From positions 1-14,373 of the forward strand of contig CANJIC010000026.1 of the NCBI GenBank assembly GCA_947474205.1: 14,373 bases of DNA, given 5' to 3'. Source of the stretch: Planctomycetaceae bacterium (GTDB lineage Bacteria; Planctomycetota; Phycisphaerae; Phycisphaerales; SM1A02). Within the stretch, counting starts at the first letter, position 1; each line of letters opens with the position of its first letter. The notes beneath the pieces were generated by a model that was given only the letters and a program-made list of their open reading frames with translations, was not told the origin of the DNA and made no database searches. This document shows positions 7,206-14,373 of the stretch, one piece after another. The translations under genes and the position numbers were made by a program.

Positions 7206-7337
7206 ATTTATTTCCGCAAAATGCATGAAAGCATGGCTGATTCTTTGTTCGTGGCTTTCAACTGCGCGCGCTTTCTACAACCTGCAAGTCCCCTTCAACT
7301 GTTCGTTGACGTCAGCCCCCTGTTCTGAATTCTGTAT
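7206..7337. other. Convergent intergenic gap between receptor and tsaE-yacG
   Basis: Two transcription units meet here. I looked for a bidirectional terminator and found only four-base stems (for example CAAC/GTTG around 7303-7315) without T-runs. No gene or other signal is seen. Confidence 0.5.
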
Positions 7338-7955
7338 TTAGTCCTCGTCTAAATCAGTCTGCTCAATTGGCCTGGAAATTTGGTAGCGGCCGTCGATCCA
7401 GCGGCCAAGATCCACGTCGCGGCAGCGTTTGCTGCAGAATGGTTTTGTGGCGCACAGAAATTCAACCGGCGCTTTGCAAATAGCGCATGGACGCGGGCTC
7501 ATGCTTAACGCAAGACGCTCTATGAAATTCTGGGGCGCGTGAATGGAAATCGCACGCTCGCTTGCGCTAGTTGCCAGCAGCGAAACCGTGATGGTGTCCG
7601 CGGGTAATTCACTTTCAACGCGCTCGGCCCATTCAATGGCGGCAACGCTGTCATGCGCGCCAAGTTCCAAGCCGCTGTCGCGCAGTTGCTCCGGGTTGCT
7701 TAATCGATACGCGTCCACATGCACCAGATCTATGCGCGCGCCGCGATAGCGCTGCAACACAATGAATGTTGGACTGCTCACTTGGCCATCATCGCAACCC
7801 AAGCCGCTGGCAAGTCCGCGCGCAAAGCACGTCTTGCCCGCGCCAAGATCGCCACGCAGCGCGATGGTTTCACCGCCCACAAGCAACGACGCAAGCATGG
7901 CTGCAATCTCTTCTGTTTGCGCGTGGGACTGTGTTGTAATTTCAAATTGAGTCAT
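7338..7955 (-). CDS. tsaE: TsaE-YacG fusion: t6A-synthesis ATPase joined to gyrase-inhibitor zinc finger
   Basis: The first part (residues 1-150) is TsaE (YjeE), the ATPase that works with TsaB and TsaD in making threonylcarbamoyl-adenosine at tRNA position 37. It shows Walker A GDLGAGKT at 35-42, SSPTF at 60-64, HVDAYRL at 79-85 and EWAERV at 108-113. Residues 152-205 match YacG, a small zinc protein that in E. coli binds GyrB and blocks gyrase. It has Cys157 and Cys160 (CAIC), Cys174 and Cys178 (PFCSKRC), DLGRW at 182-186 and an acidic tail. YacG is normally a separate protein of about 65 residues, so the fusion is unusual. An in-frame ATG at 7502 marks the junction but has no ribosome binding site. 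ATG at 7955 is chosen because it fits the TsaE N-terminus (MTQFEIT); ATG 7979 and TTG 7982 are also in frame. The start overlaps thiL by 14 bases, implying translational coupling. Confidence 0.9.
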   Translation of the reverse strand: MTQFEITTQSHAQTEEIAAMLASLLVGGETIALRGDLGAGKTCFARGLASGLGCDDGQVSSPTFIVLQRYRGARIDLVHVDAYRLSNPEQLRDSGLELGAHDSVAAIEWAERVESELPADTITVSLLATSASERAISIHAPQNFIERLALSMSPRPCAICKAPVEFLCATKPFCSKRCRDVDLGRWIDGRYQISRPIEQTDLDED

Positions 7956-8904
7956 GCCAATGTCCAAGTTTGGATACATCAACCGATTGATGATTATGCA
8001 GACATACTAATGCGGTGTCGTTTGAAGATGCCAACGCTTGCAACAAACCAATGCGAGTGATCGGAGTGTTGTGCGGACCAATGGTCGCGGGCAACGCAAC
8101 GCCGGCGGCCACCGCGAACAGCAACTCATAATCTTCGCCATCACCCAAAGCGCCACGCCACGCGTTGGCGTGCGTGTGCGCCTGCACGCATGCGGGCGTG
8201 CATGGAAGTTGCTCGGCGATAATCACTGCCTGCAACGCGCTTGCTTGTGCAAAGCGAGCGCCGTCACGAGCAAGACCATCGGACAAATCCATCATGGCGT
8301 GCAAGTCGTCGCCAAGCAGACGCGCCAACGCGTGGGCTTCTTCAAGGCGCGGCTCAAATGTGAAATGATGTCCCCCGCCATCTTTTGCAAGCGAACCACC
8401 CAGCGCGCCCGTGACAAAAAGTTGATCACCCGCGCGCGCGTCGCTGCGAAGAATTGGTTTCAGGCCTTCAAGCGGCTGCGCAAGCACGGTCACGGAAATA
8501 GTAAGCGGACCATTTGCAACATGCACGCACGTGTCGCCACCAATTAACGGCGCGCCAAAGTGCGCGGCCGTGCGCGAAATGGCGTCGACCAATTCTTGCG
8601 CGCTGGCTTGCGTGATGGAGCGCGGCAAAACACACGCCGCAAGTATGGCTACGGGCTTCGCGGCCATTGCAGCCACATCGCTGATGTTGCGCGTGACGGC
8701 TTTGCGGCCAATCTGCGCCATGCTTGCCGTGGACAAAAAATGGCGGCCTTCAACCAGAAAATCTTTGGCGGCCAGCAGTTGATGGTTGCCAACTCGAATC
8801 ATGGCCATGTCGTCGCCTGGACCAACCAGTACATGCTCCGCGCCAGCCACCGTTGTGCGTATGTGCGCCAGCAACGCGTCCTCCGCAAATTGATGCTCAC
8901 TCAT
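7942..8904 (-). CDS. thiL: Thiamine-monophosphate kinase
   Basis: ThiL uses ATP to phosphorylate thiamine monophosphate to thiamine diphosphate, the last step of the cofactor pathway, in the cytoplasm. The 320-residue length is normal. Family motifs appear in order: GPGDD at 28-32 (metal/ATP-binding N-terminal part), KDFLVEGRHF at 47-56, NISDVAAM at 73-80, GGDT at 122-125, GALGGSLA at 166-173, LSDGL at 207-211 and GEDYELLF at 256-263. The fold belongs to the PurM/SelD/HypE group. The start codon overlaps the stop of waaA as ATGA, and GGAG five bases upstream is a good ribosome binding site. The 3' end overlaps the next gene, the TsaE-YacG fusion, so the three are surely co-transcribed. No TPP riboswitch is seen, which fits its location inside an operon with unrelated genes. 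Confidence 0.95.
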   Translation of the reverse strand: MSEHQFAEDALLAHIRTTVAGAEHVLVGPGDDMAMIRVGNHQLLAAKDFLVEGRHFLSTASMAQIGRKAVTRNISDVAAMAAKPVAILAACVLPRSITQASAQELVDAISRTAAHFGAPLIGGDTCVHVANGPLTISVTVLAQPLEGLKPILRSDARAGDQLFVTGALGGSLAKDGGGHHFTFEPRLEEAHALARLLGDDLHAMMDLSDGLARDGARFAQASALQAVIIAEQLPCTPACVQAHTHANAWRGALGDGEDYELLFAVAAGVALPATIGPHNTPITRIGLLQALASSNDTALVCLHNHQSVDVSKLGHWHDSI

Positions 8905-10337
8905 GCGCGCTCCGCTGTTGCGCGTTGCGCGCGCGCGTGGATTGTTTCTTGGAGCAGTTCGCGCAGCAACATTTCATTGCGCATGGTTGCGCCTTGCTCG
9001 CGGCGAATCACGCCCATAGCGGCGTCAATCATTCTCTCACGCGCGGCAGCGTCCACGATCAATTCTTGCAACACACGCGGCAGCGCTTCACGGGTAACGC
9101 ACAACATGCCGCCCGCCTCTATCAACTTCTCGGCCGTGTCAACAAAGTCGCCGTAGCGCGGGCCAATGATTGTGGCTTTGCCCAGCGCCACGGGCTCCAT
9201 CATGTCGCTGCCATGCAGGTCGCCAAAGCTGCGGCCCACCACAACCACGGTGGCCAGCGCATACGCCTTCTTTAATTCACCCATGGTGTCTAAAAGAAAT
9301 CGATCGCTCCCCCGCTGTCCTTCGCCACTTCCAATGGGTCTATGTGTGCGACGCACGCAACCGGGCAGGTCAATCGCGGCCGCGTCAAAGCGCGCGGGCT
9401 TGCGCGGCGCGCACAAAAGTTGAACACCTTCTGGAACGCACGCATGCAGCAACGCCTCCTCGCCCTCGGCGGTGCTGCCCGCAACCACAAGCGGACGAGT
9501 GCGATCAATGCCAAGTTCGCGCGCCAAGTCATTGGCAAGTTGTTGCGCGTCTTCAAAAGTGCGTTGCTGCGCCGCGGCAACAATGGGCGCAATGTTCGCA
9601 GCGTCCCACTTCATGGTGCCGCCCACATCCACGCGCTCCGTAGGCACGCCCATGTGCACAAATCGATCGGCGTAGATTTGCGTTTGCGCGGATACAAATC
9701 GAAATTGCTTGAAGAGCGGCTTTAAGAACCAGCGCGCCAACTTGTAGCGCCTAAACCCGCGGTCGCTGATGCGGCCGTTGACCACCGCAATGGGAATGCC
9801 CCGCTCGCCGCAAGCGCGGATGAAATTAGGCCACGCTTCAAGTTCAACCAGCGCCACCAAGTCTGGCCGCACACGATTCAGAAATCGCTCAACCGCCATG
9901 TTCATGTCTAGCGGATAGCGAACCACGCTCACGCCCGCGGGCGCAACGGCAAGCGCGCGCGCAAAGCCGGTGTCGGTGGTGGCGCTCAGCACCACATCGC
10001 AATGCTGGCACAGACGCTCCACCAGAAGCCGCGCGGCGTTCACTTCGCCCATGCTCACGGCGTGCACAAGAATGCGGCCACGCGTTACATTTTTAGACGC
10101 GCCAGACTGTGAAGAATCCCAAGCCGTTGAAGATGCCTGCGACGCCTTGGACTCTGTCACTATTGCTGATGGCGAATTGGTTGCAGGCGCGCCGCGCACC
10201 TGCGCAACATCCGCGCCAAAACCAAAGCGCGCGCGCCAATCGGTGCGTTGCTGGCCTGTGCGAAACAGCCACCAAATCCACAGCGGGCTGGTGAATATGG
10301 CCGCCACACAATAAGCCGCATCGGTCAAGGCTCGCAT
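8901..10337 (-). CDS. waaA: 3-deoxy-D-manno-octulosonic acid (Kdo) transferase
   Basis: WaaA adds Kdo from CMP-Kdo to lipid A precursor at the inner face of the cytoplasmic membrane. The 478-residue protein starts with a hydrophobic membrane anchor (about residues 10-26, AAIFTSPLWIWWLF) as the family does. The catalytic acid is expected at Glu98 in HAVSMGE. Other family marks are ELEAWPNF at 165-172, NGRISDRGFRRYK at 187-199, GGTMKWD at 239-245, GSTAEGEE at 287-294, DTMGELKKAYALA at 350-362, VVVGRSF and MMEPVALGK at 379-387. Residues about 45-86 form an Ala/Ser-rich insert between the anchor region and the first catalytic strand. Glu98 corresponds to about residue 60 of the E. coli enzyme, so the insert adds nearly 40 residues. 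No Shine-Dalgarno is seen before the ATG; TAGTAT nine bases upstream could be a -10 element with a very short leader. It heads the operon with thiL and tsaE-yacG. Confidence 0.94.
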   Translation of the reverse strand: MRALTDAAYCVAAIFTSPLWIWWLFRTGQQRTDWRARFGFGADVAQVRGAPATNSPSAIVTESKASQASSTAWDSSQSGASKNVTRGRILVHAVSMGEVNAARLLVERLCQHCDVVLSATTDTGFARALAVAPAGVSVVRYPLDMNMAVERFLNRVRPDLVALVELEAWPNFIRACGERGIPIAVVNGRISDRGFRRYKLARWFLKPLFKQFRFVSAQTQIYADRFVHMGVPTERVDVGGTMKWDAANIAPIVAAAQQRTFEDAQQLANDLARELGIDRTRPLVVAGSTAEGEEALLHACVPEGVQLLCAPRKPARFDAAAIDLPGCVRRTHRPIGSGEGQRGSDRFLLDTMGELKKAYALATVVVVGRSFGDLHGSDMMEPVALGKATIIGPRYGDFVDTAEKLIEAGGMLCVTREALPRVLQELIVDAAARERMIDAAMGVIRREQGATMRNEMLLRELLQETIHARAQRATAERA

Positions 10338-10455
10338 GTGAAAGCGATACTACGAAATTCGCGGCAAGCGCGAAGGCGCAAGACCATTGCTGGCGCAACA
10401 AGCAAAATGAAACTTGCGTCGCAGTATGCGGAGCATTGCAAGCACATGGCGCAAC
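10338..10455 (-). promoter_or_regulatory. Gap between GspK-like gene and waaA with possible short-leader promoter
   Basis: This 118-base minus-strand gap must hold any separate promoter for waaA-thiL-tsaE/yacG. On the minus strand TAGTAT (10347-10352) lies nine bases before the waaA ATG and fits the TANNNT pattern, but I see no good -35 element. A nine-base direct repeat GTTGCGCCA occurs twice on the minus strand. GCGC-CTTC-GCGC could fold as a small hairpin but lacks a T-run, so no terminator is called for the upstream gene. Confidence 0.25.
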
Positions 10456-13400
10456 CTAATCCGGCACGCGGCTGAAATACACAATGCGCGGTTCGTCTGT
10501 AGGCCTATTTACATTGGTGCGGTCCACGCACATCACATAGCGCGCGTCATCAATCACGGATTCACGGTCACTTCCATTCCACTTACCGTCGATTGGATTC
10601 TGTTTCACTGTGCGAACTTTGAAATACACCGTGAACACATCGCTGCGCGTGGTGACCAAGTTAGAGATGCCCTTGAAGAGCAAATTCAACTCCTCGCTGT
10701 CGCCGTAACTGGTGTCATAGGTCAGCACTTGACGGTCCTTGATTGTGCTGCCCGTTACAAAATCAAATTGGCGAACGCCTTGGCGGTCAGTGGAAATGCG
10801 CGCGTCGAGTGGGTCAAGGTCGGTGGCCGTTGCGCGATCATCGCGCGCCGCCCAACCCATATCAGGGGTCTTGCTATAAGGATCAGATCCAGCGGTTCGT
10901 ATTGTCCAAGAAATTTCACTTGCTTGTCGCGCTATGCCTAGCACTTCGCCAATGCTTGAAATACCGCGCTGACTCTGCATGCCCGTGTTGAAATTCACTT
11001 GCGTCAACGGCAATGTGGTGATTGAAGTGGGTGCATTTGCAATTGCATTGGTCGGTCCACCACGATCTTTATATGTGGGATAGTCGGCGAGATTTCCAGG
11101 AAAGGTTGCCATTGGATCTGTCGCCTGCGCCGCCCAAAGTTTCCCTGCTGGGTTTGGATCAAGTTGATTGCGATAAATTTCAATCGCCATTGGAACGCGC
11201 ACAAACCTGTTGCCGCCAGAAGATCCAGGCTCAGGAATTTGCTTTGCAATTGTGCTCGGTCCATCAAATCGGCCCGTGTCTTCATAGACCATCTCTGTCA
11301 TGCAAGGCAACGTCTTCATTGCTTCAATGGATGCGGTGTTGATGTTCAACAATCCTTTAGTTGGCAACCCAGAAAAATTGCCAGACAAACTTGGGCTGCG
11401 GTCGTACTCCCACTGCGCCAAAATCTGCGGCGTGACTGTTGTTGTTGATGATGTATTGATTGTGCTACGCACATCCACAGGCACAAGCGCGCCAACAGGT
11501 CGAGAAGCAAATGTTGACATGGTATTTCTGGACAGGGTCACTGCACTCCCGCCAAGAGCAATCTCCGGGGAGTAGCCTGGAACAGTCCAATCAAATCGCA
11601 GCGCCGCGCCCGCGCCGTCCACGGTGAAGCAATCAAATATGCGCATGCCCCATGGAACGTTGGGCGCGTATGGAGTTCGCAGCGCGCTTGTGCCGCCAAA
11701 CTGATACGGGATACTAGTTGCGCCACTAAACGCAATGTTCAACGGATCCACTTGAATGCGATTGATAAACGGTCCCTCGCCCACTGGGAAACCTGGCACG
11801 CGGTTGCTCATAATTTCCGCGAAGGTGGCTTTGGCTTGATCGACTGGAATGACCGCCCTGCGCACGCCTACAAGTGGCGCAACCGTTTCAGGACTTGATA
11901 AGCGAGTTGGCGACAGAGTGGGTGCGGTAGTTGTTAATGCCAGCGCATTTGATGTTGAATCAATGCGATACGCGGGGCCCCACGCAAACACATCTAGCAA
12001 CTCGCCGATCTGCTCAAAGTCATCGTCCTTCTGCAACATTTGCAAACTGCCCGCTTGCGGAACACGATCAAGCGTGTTCCACATTCCACGCGCAAGCCAT
12101 GGTCTGCCTGGCGTTTGTTTACCAGTTGCCAAATCAATGGGCAACAAAAATCCGTCATGATCCAGCAAGCGCGCGCCTTTGTCACCCATGAACACACGGA
12201 ATTGTCCATCTGGTTCAAAAATTTCTCCAGAGGTGGTTTTTACTGGAGCAGAACCAGGTGGCACCGACCACAATGGAGTTACAAACTTGGTCTCGGTGTA
12301 TGGATTCGATCCAAGGCGCGGATTGCCATAGAACGCAATCACATTTGGGGGCAAGGGATTAGTCGCAGTCTGTGGATAATAATTAGGAACTGGATTTTGC
12401 ATCACAGTTTGGCAATTGAACGAAGTTGGCTTGCGCAATACCAAAGTTGGCAAATTGACCGAGGCATCTTGCGTGCTAGTTGCTGACGGCACCAACCCAC
12501 AAAAATCTGGTAGCGGCGCCCACACTGGTGTCAGCAACATATTGAAAGTCACAATTGGCGCGGCGGTAGAAGGAATCAGCCAAGTGTTTGAACCCACAAC
12601 TGGAAACCAAATATCTGGATCCGCAGGCGTGGAGAAACTTCCCAATTGAAACACATCGCCTGCGCTGGTGAACCCCGCGCTTGGAACGGTGACAGTGCCT
12701 GGGGTGCTTGTGCCGGCAATCGGATTTGTTGTGGTCCACGGCGTCATTGATGAGGTCACGTTAGAATTAGAACCACAAATAATGTCGCCACCCTTTGCAT
12801 TGGCTAGTAGAAGTCTTGCATCCATGACAAAGCCAGACAATTCAACGCGCGCGGGTTGCAGCAAGGGCGGTCTATTTGTGAACTCAGGCTCCGTGCGATT
12901 ACTAAACACAAAGCGCGGTGCGAATCGTTCAACAGGAATCATGGGGCTACGAGATTTGGTGGGATCGGTTGGCAGCGGATTGGACGCGAACGATCCAGTG
13001 ACAAGTTCACGCGTGTAATCCCACACGGGCAAGTTCAGTTGCGCGTTTGTGGAGAGCGATGCATTTGGAATGTTTGTTGCCGCAACTGTGACAAACTTTG
13101 CGTCAAACAATCGCGACCAATTGCGCGACACATGCGTCCATGTTGTGAAGTAATCACCGTCCGCCTTGGTATCTGTCTTAAGGACTTTGCCCAGCACAAT
13201 TCCAGGAAAGAGTGGCGGGGCATAAACACTGTCGGGGGCTAAAACAACTGTTGCACTTGGGTTGGTCACGCCACATGCGGTTGTTAAAGGGGCAATTGGT
13301 AAATACCGAAATTTTTTACTAGTAGTGGTTGAACGAACAAGTTCCAAAGCTGTTGGCGGTGGAAACAGCGACACACTGGCGCCCGGACCGTCGTAGGAAT

Positions 13401-14373
13401 AATCGCTGGCCAAAATACCTGCAGGAAGAACTGGCAGCGGACTTGGCACGGCTCCAAGCAAATCTGGAATATTTATGGTGGTTAGGCCAGCAATTCCAAC
13501 ACCACCCGTAACCCCAGTTGTGGGTGGCAAAGTAATGCGCGCCGCCGCGGTCCAGAAGCGTCCACCAGTGACAAGGTTGGTGTCAAAGTTGCGGTCGTCG
13601 GCGAACATGGGAAGTGTTGTTACAGCATCCGCTTTTGTACCCGTTGTGGTCCAGTGATCCAATTCCGAATGACCGTCAAAACGGTCAACTTCAAGAAGTG
13701 GCAATCCAGTTGCGATGCCAGTGGCTGGATTTTTTAACACGCGTTGCAACGTGATACCGCGAGCCATGTTGTCGCGCGTCAAACTTTTCTTAAATGTGTT
13801 TAACGAAATCGCCGGTGATTTGCCAGGAGTCGCCGCCGCCAACGCATTCAAGAGTTTGCTTCGTGGAATCTGATTCGCAAATGAAGCGCCTGGATTCGCG
13901 CTTTTCATTGTGAATGGAAACAGCGGGCTTGATGGCGGTGATGTTGCCAACTGCGGCATAGTTGCCCATGTTGAAGCGTTGGCAACGGGCAAGTCTGAAT
14001 ATTCGTACAAGTCAAAGTAATCAAGCCAACGGCGGCGGAACAATGGGTCCCACATGGCCACATCTTTCATGTCGCCTTCAGCGGGCGGCGTTATAGCAGT
14101 GGTTGAATTACTTTCATTTCCAATCACATTGGCGATTAAATACACGGTTGCGGTGGCCGGTTCAGTTTCAGTTCCAGGCGCAAGCATCAGTGGCACAGGC
14201 ATGCCCGCGAGGTCAAGGACAACTCCGCCGGAGCTATTGAGTTCATAATCTGGAAAGTCGTAATCCGTTCCAAATATATTGATGCGGAAATCACCAAGGC
14301 GAATGGGTTCGTTCCACGGATTAGCAACCTGCACAACAATGACTGGCGTGCGAATTTCATCCAGCTGGTCGCG
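10456..14373 (-). CDS. Very large GspK-like (pseudopilin-type) protein, N-terminus outside window
   Basis: The frame is open to the right edge and shows 1305 residues; the GTG at 14334 is internal, since RDQLDEIRTPVIVV reads on without a stop. The first visible part, QVANPWNEPIRLGDFRI, resembles lamin-tail-like beta domains that begin with Asn-Pro and a Pro-Ile/Val pair. The middle is Thr/Ser/Pro-rich and probably extracellular. The last 300 residues look like the C-terminal part of type II secretion GspK: GLLNINTASIEAMKTLP at about 1006-1022 (helix-hairpin-helix-like), SIGEVLGIARQ, then NLVTTRSDVFTVYFKV at about 1240-1255, RYVMCVDR and RIVYFSRV at the end. GspK caps the pseudopilus and is usually only about 300-350 residues. 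Similarly large pilin-associated proteins occur in PVC bacteria (Verru_Chthon cassette protein A type). A prepilin signal would be expected in the missing N-terminus. Function is inferred from short motifs and is uncertain; it could instead be a minor pilin-associated adhesin. Confidence 0.55.
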   Translation of the reverse strand, partial: RDQLDEIRTPVIVVQVANPWNEPIRLGDFRINIFGTDYDFPDYELNSSGGVVLDLAGMPVPLMLAPGTETEPATATVYLIANVIGNESNSTTAITPPAEGDMKDVAMWDPLFRRRWLDYFDLYEYSDLPVANASTWATMPQLATSPPSSPLFPFTMKSANPGASFANQIPRSKLLNALAAATPGKSPAISLNTFKKSLTRDNMARGITLQRVLKNPATGIATGLPLLEVDRFDGHSELDHWTTTGTKADAVTTLPMFADDRNFDTNLVTGGRFWTAAARITLPPTTGVTGGVGIAGLTTINIPDLLGAVPSPLPVLPAGILASDYSYDGPGASVSLFPPPTALELVRSTTTSKKFRYLPIAPLTTACGVTNPSATVVLAPDSVYAPPLFPGIVLGKVLKTDTKADGDYFTTWTHVSRNWSRLFDAKFVTVAATNIPNASLSTNAQLNLPVWDYTRELVTGSFASNPLPTDPTKSRSPMIPVERFAPRFVFSNRTEPEFTNRPPLLQPARVELSGFVMDARLLLANAKGGDIICGSNSNVTSSMTPWTTTNPIAGTSTPGTVTVPSAGFTSAGDVFQLGSFSTPADPDIWFPVVGSNTWLIPSTAAPIVTFNMLLTPVWAPLPDFCGLVPSATSTQDASVNLPTLVLRKPTSFNCQTVMQNPVPNYYPQTATNPLPPNVIAFYGNPRLGSNPYTETKFVTPLWSVPPGSAPVKTTSGEIFEPDGQFRVFMGDKGARLLDHDGFLLPIDLATGKQTPGRPWLARGMWNTLDRVPQAGSLQMLQKDDDFEQIGELLDVFAWGPAYRIDSTSNALALTTTAPTLSPTRLSSPETVAPLVGVRRAVIPVDQAKATFAEIMSNRVPGFPVGEGPFINRIQVDPLNIAFSGATSIPYQFGGTSALRTPYAPNVPWGMRIFDCFTVDGAGAALRFDWTVPGYSPEIALGGSAVTLSRNTMSTFASRPVGALVPVDVRSTINTSSTTTVTPQILAQWEYDRSPSLSGNFSGLPTKGLLNINTASIEAMKTLPCMTEMVYEDTGRFDGPSTIAKQIPEPGSSGGNRFVRVPMAIEIYRNQLDPNPAGKLWAAQATDPMATFPGNLADYPTYKDRGGPTNAIANAPTSITTLPLTQVNFNTGMQSQRGISSIGEVLGIARQASEISWTIRTAGSDPYSKTPDMGWAARDDRATATDLDPLDARISTDRQGVRQFDFVTGSTIKDRQVLTYDTSYGDSEELNLLFKGISNLVTTRSDVFTVYFKVRTVKQNPIDGKWNGSDRESVIDDARYVMCVDRTNVNRPTDEPRIVYFSRVPD

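Noticed and set aside
7206..7337. Bidirectional terminator between convergent genes
   Set aside because: Only four-base stems were found, without T-runs on either strand.
7500..7502. Separate yacG gene starting at the internal ATG
   Set aside because: There is no stop or frameshift between the TsaE and YacG parts and no ribosome binding site before this ATG; a fusion is simpler.
8038..8547. 169-codon plus-strand frame opposite thiL, and similar frames at 8560-9156 and 8724-9275
   Set aside because: All are antisense to thiL/waaA, are rich in Arg, Ala, His and Cys, and have no start signals.
10414..10941. 175-codon plus-strand frame opposite the 3' end of the large gene
   Set aside because: It is antisense to the conserved GspK-like C-terminus and shows no recognisable domain or ribosome binding site.
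14332..14334. GTG as the start of the large minus-strand gene
   Set aside because: The frame is open through the window edge and the upstream residues (RTPVIVVQVANPW) continue the same beta-strand pattern, so the gene is cut by the window.

Overview
This window looks like an ordinary chromosomal stretch from a Gram-negative bacterium. The visible coding strands carry housekeeping genes (TypA, aspartokinase, ThiL, TsaE), and the Kdo transferase WaaA implies an LPS-type outer membrane. A very large protein with a GspK-like C-terminus, together with two chemoreceptors whose signalling tips resemble WspA-type receptors, makes a Planctomycetota (perhaps Phycisphaerae) or other PVC-group origin my best guess. 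That placement is an inference from memory of protein families, not a measured result. I see no rRNA, tRNA, CRISPR array, insertion sequence or prophage gene.

Layout. Positions 2-2887 (+): the 3' part of typA, then lysC three bases later. lysC carries a strong internal ribosome binding site and an in-frame ATG that probably yields a separate regulatory beta subunit. Positions 2888-3242: a 355-base gap with a weak terminator-like hairpin, a perfect TGTGA/TCACA inverted repeat and a candidate extended -10 promoter directly before the first chemoreceptor. Positions 3243-7205 (+): two tandem paralogous membrane chemoreceptors, each preceded by a nearly identical 22-base block. Each has an extracytoplasmic Cache-like sensor and a signalling hairpin that starts straight after the second membrane helix, with no visible HAMP domain. 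Positions 7206-7337: a short convergent gap.

On the minus strand, read right to left, a very large open frame enters from beyond the right edge (14373 down to 10456; at least 1305 residues) and ends in a region resembling the type II secretion pseudopilin GspK. A 118-base gap follows, then a tightly packed set: waaA, thiL (4-base stop/start overlap) and a gene (14-base overlap) encoding TsaE fused to the zinc-finger protein YacG.

Working together: typA-lysC supplies a ribosome-associated GTPase and the first step of the aspartate amino-acid pathway. The chemoreceptor pair probably reports small extracellular ligands to an unlinked CheA-type kinase. waaA-thiL-tsaE/yacG joins lipid A-Kdo synthesis, thiamine diphosphate synthesis, tRNA t6A modification and a gyrase-inhibitor domain in one translationally coupled unit. 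The items most worth follow-up are the TsaE-YacG fusion, the HAMP-less receptor pair with its conserved upstream box, and the oversized GspK-like protein.
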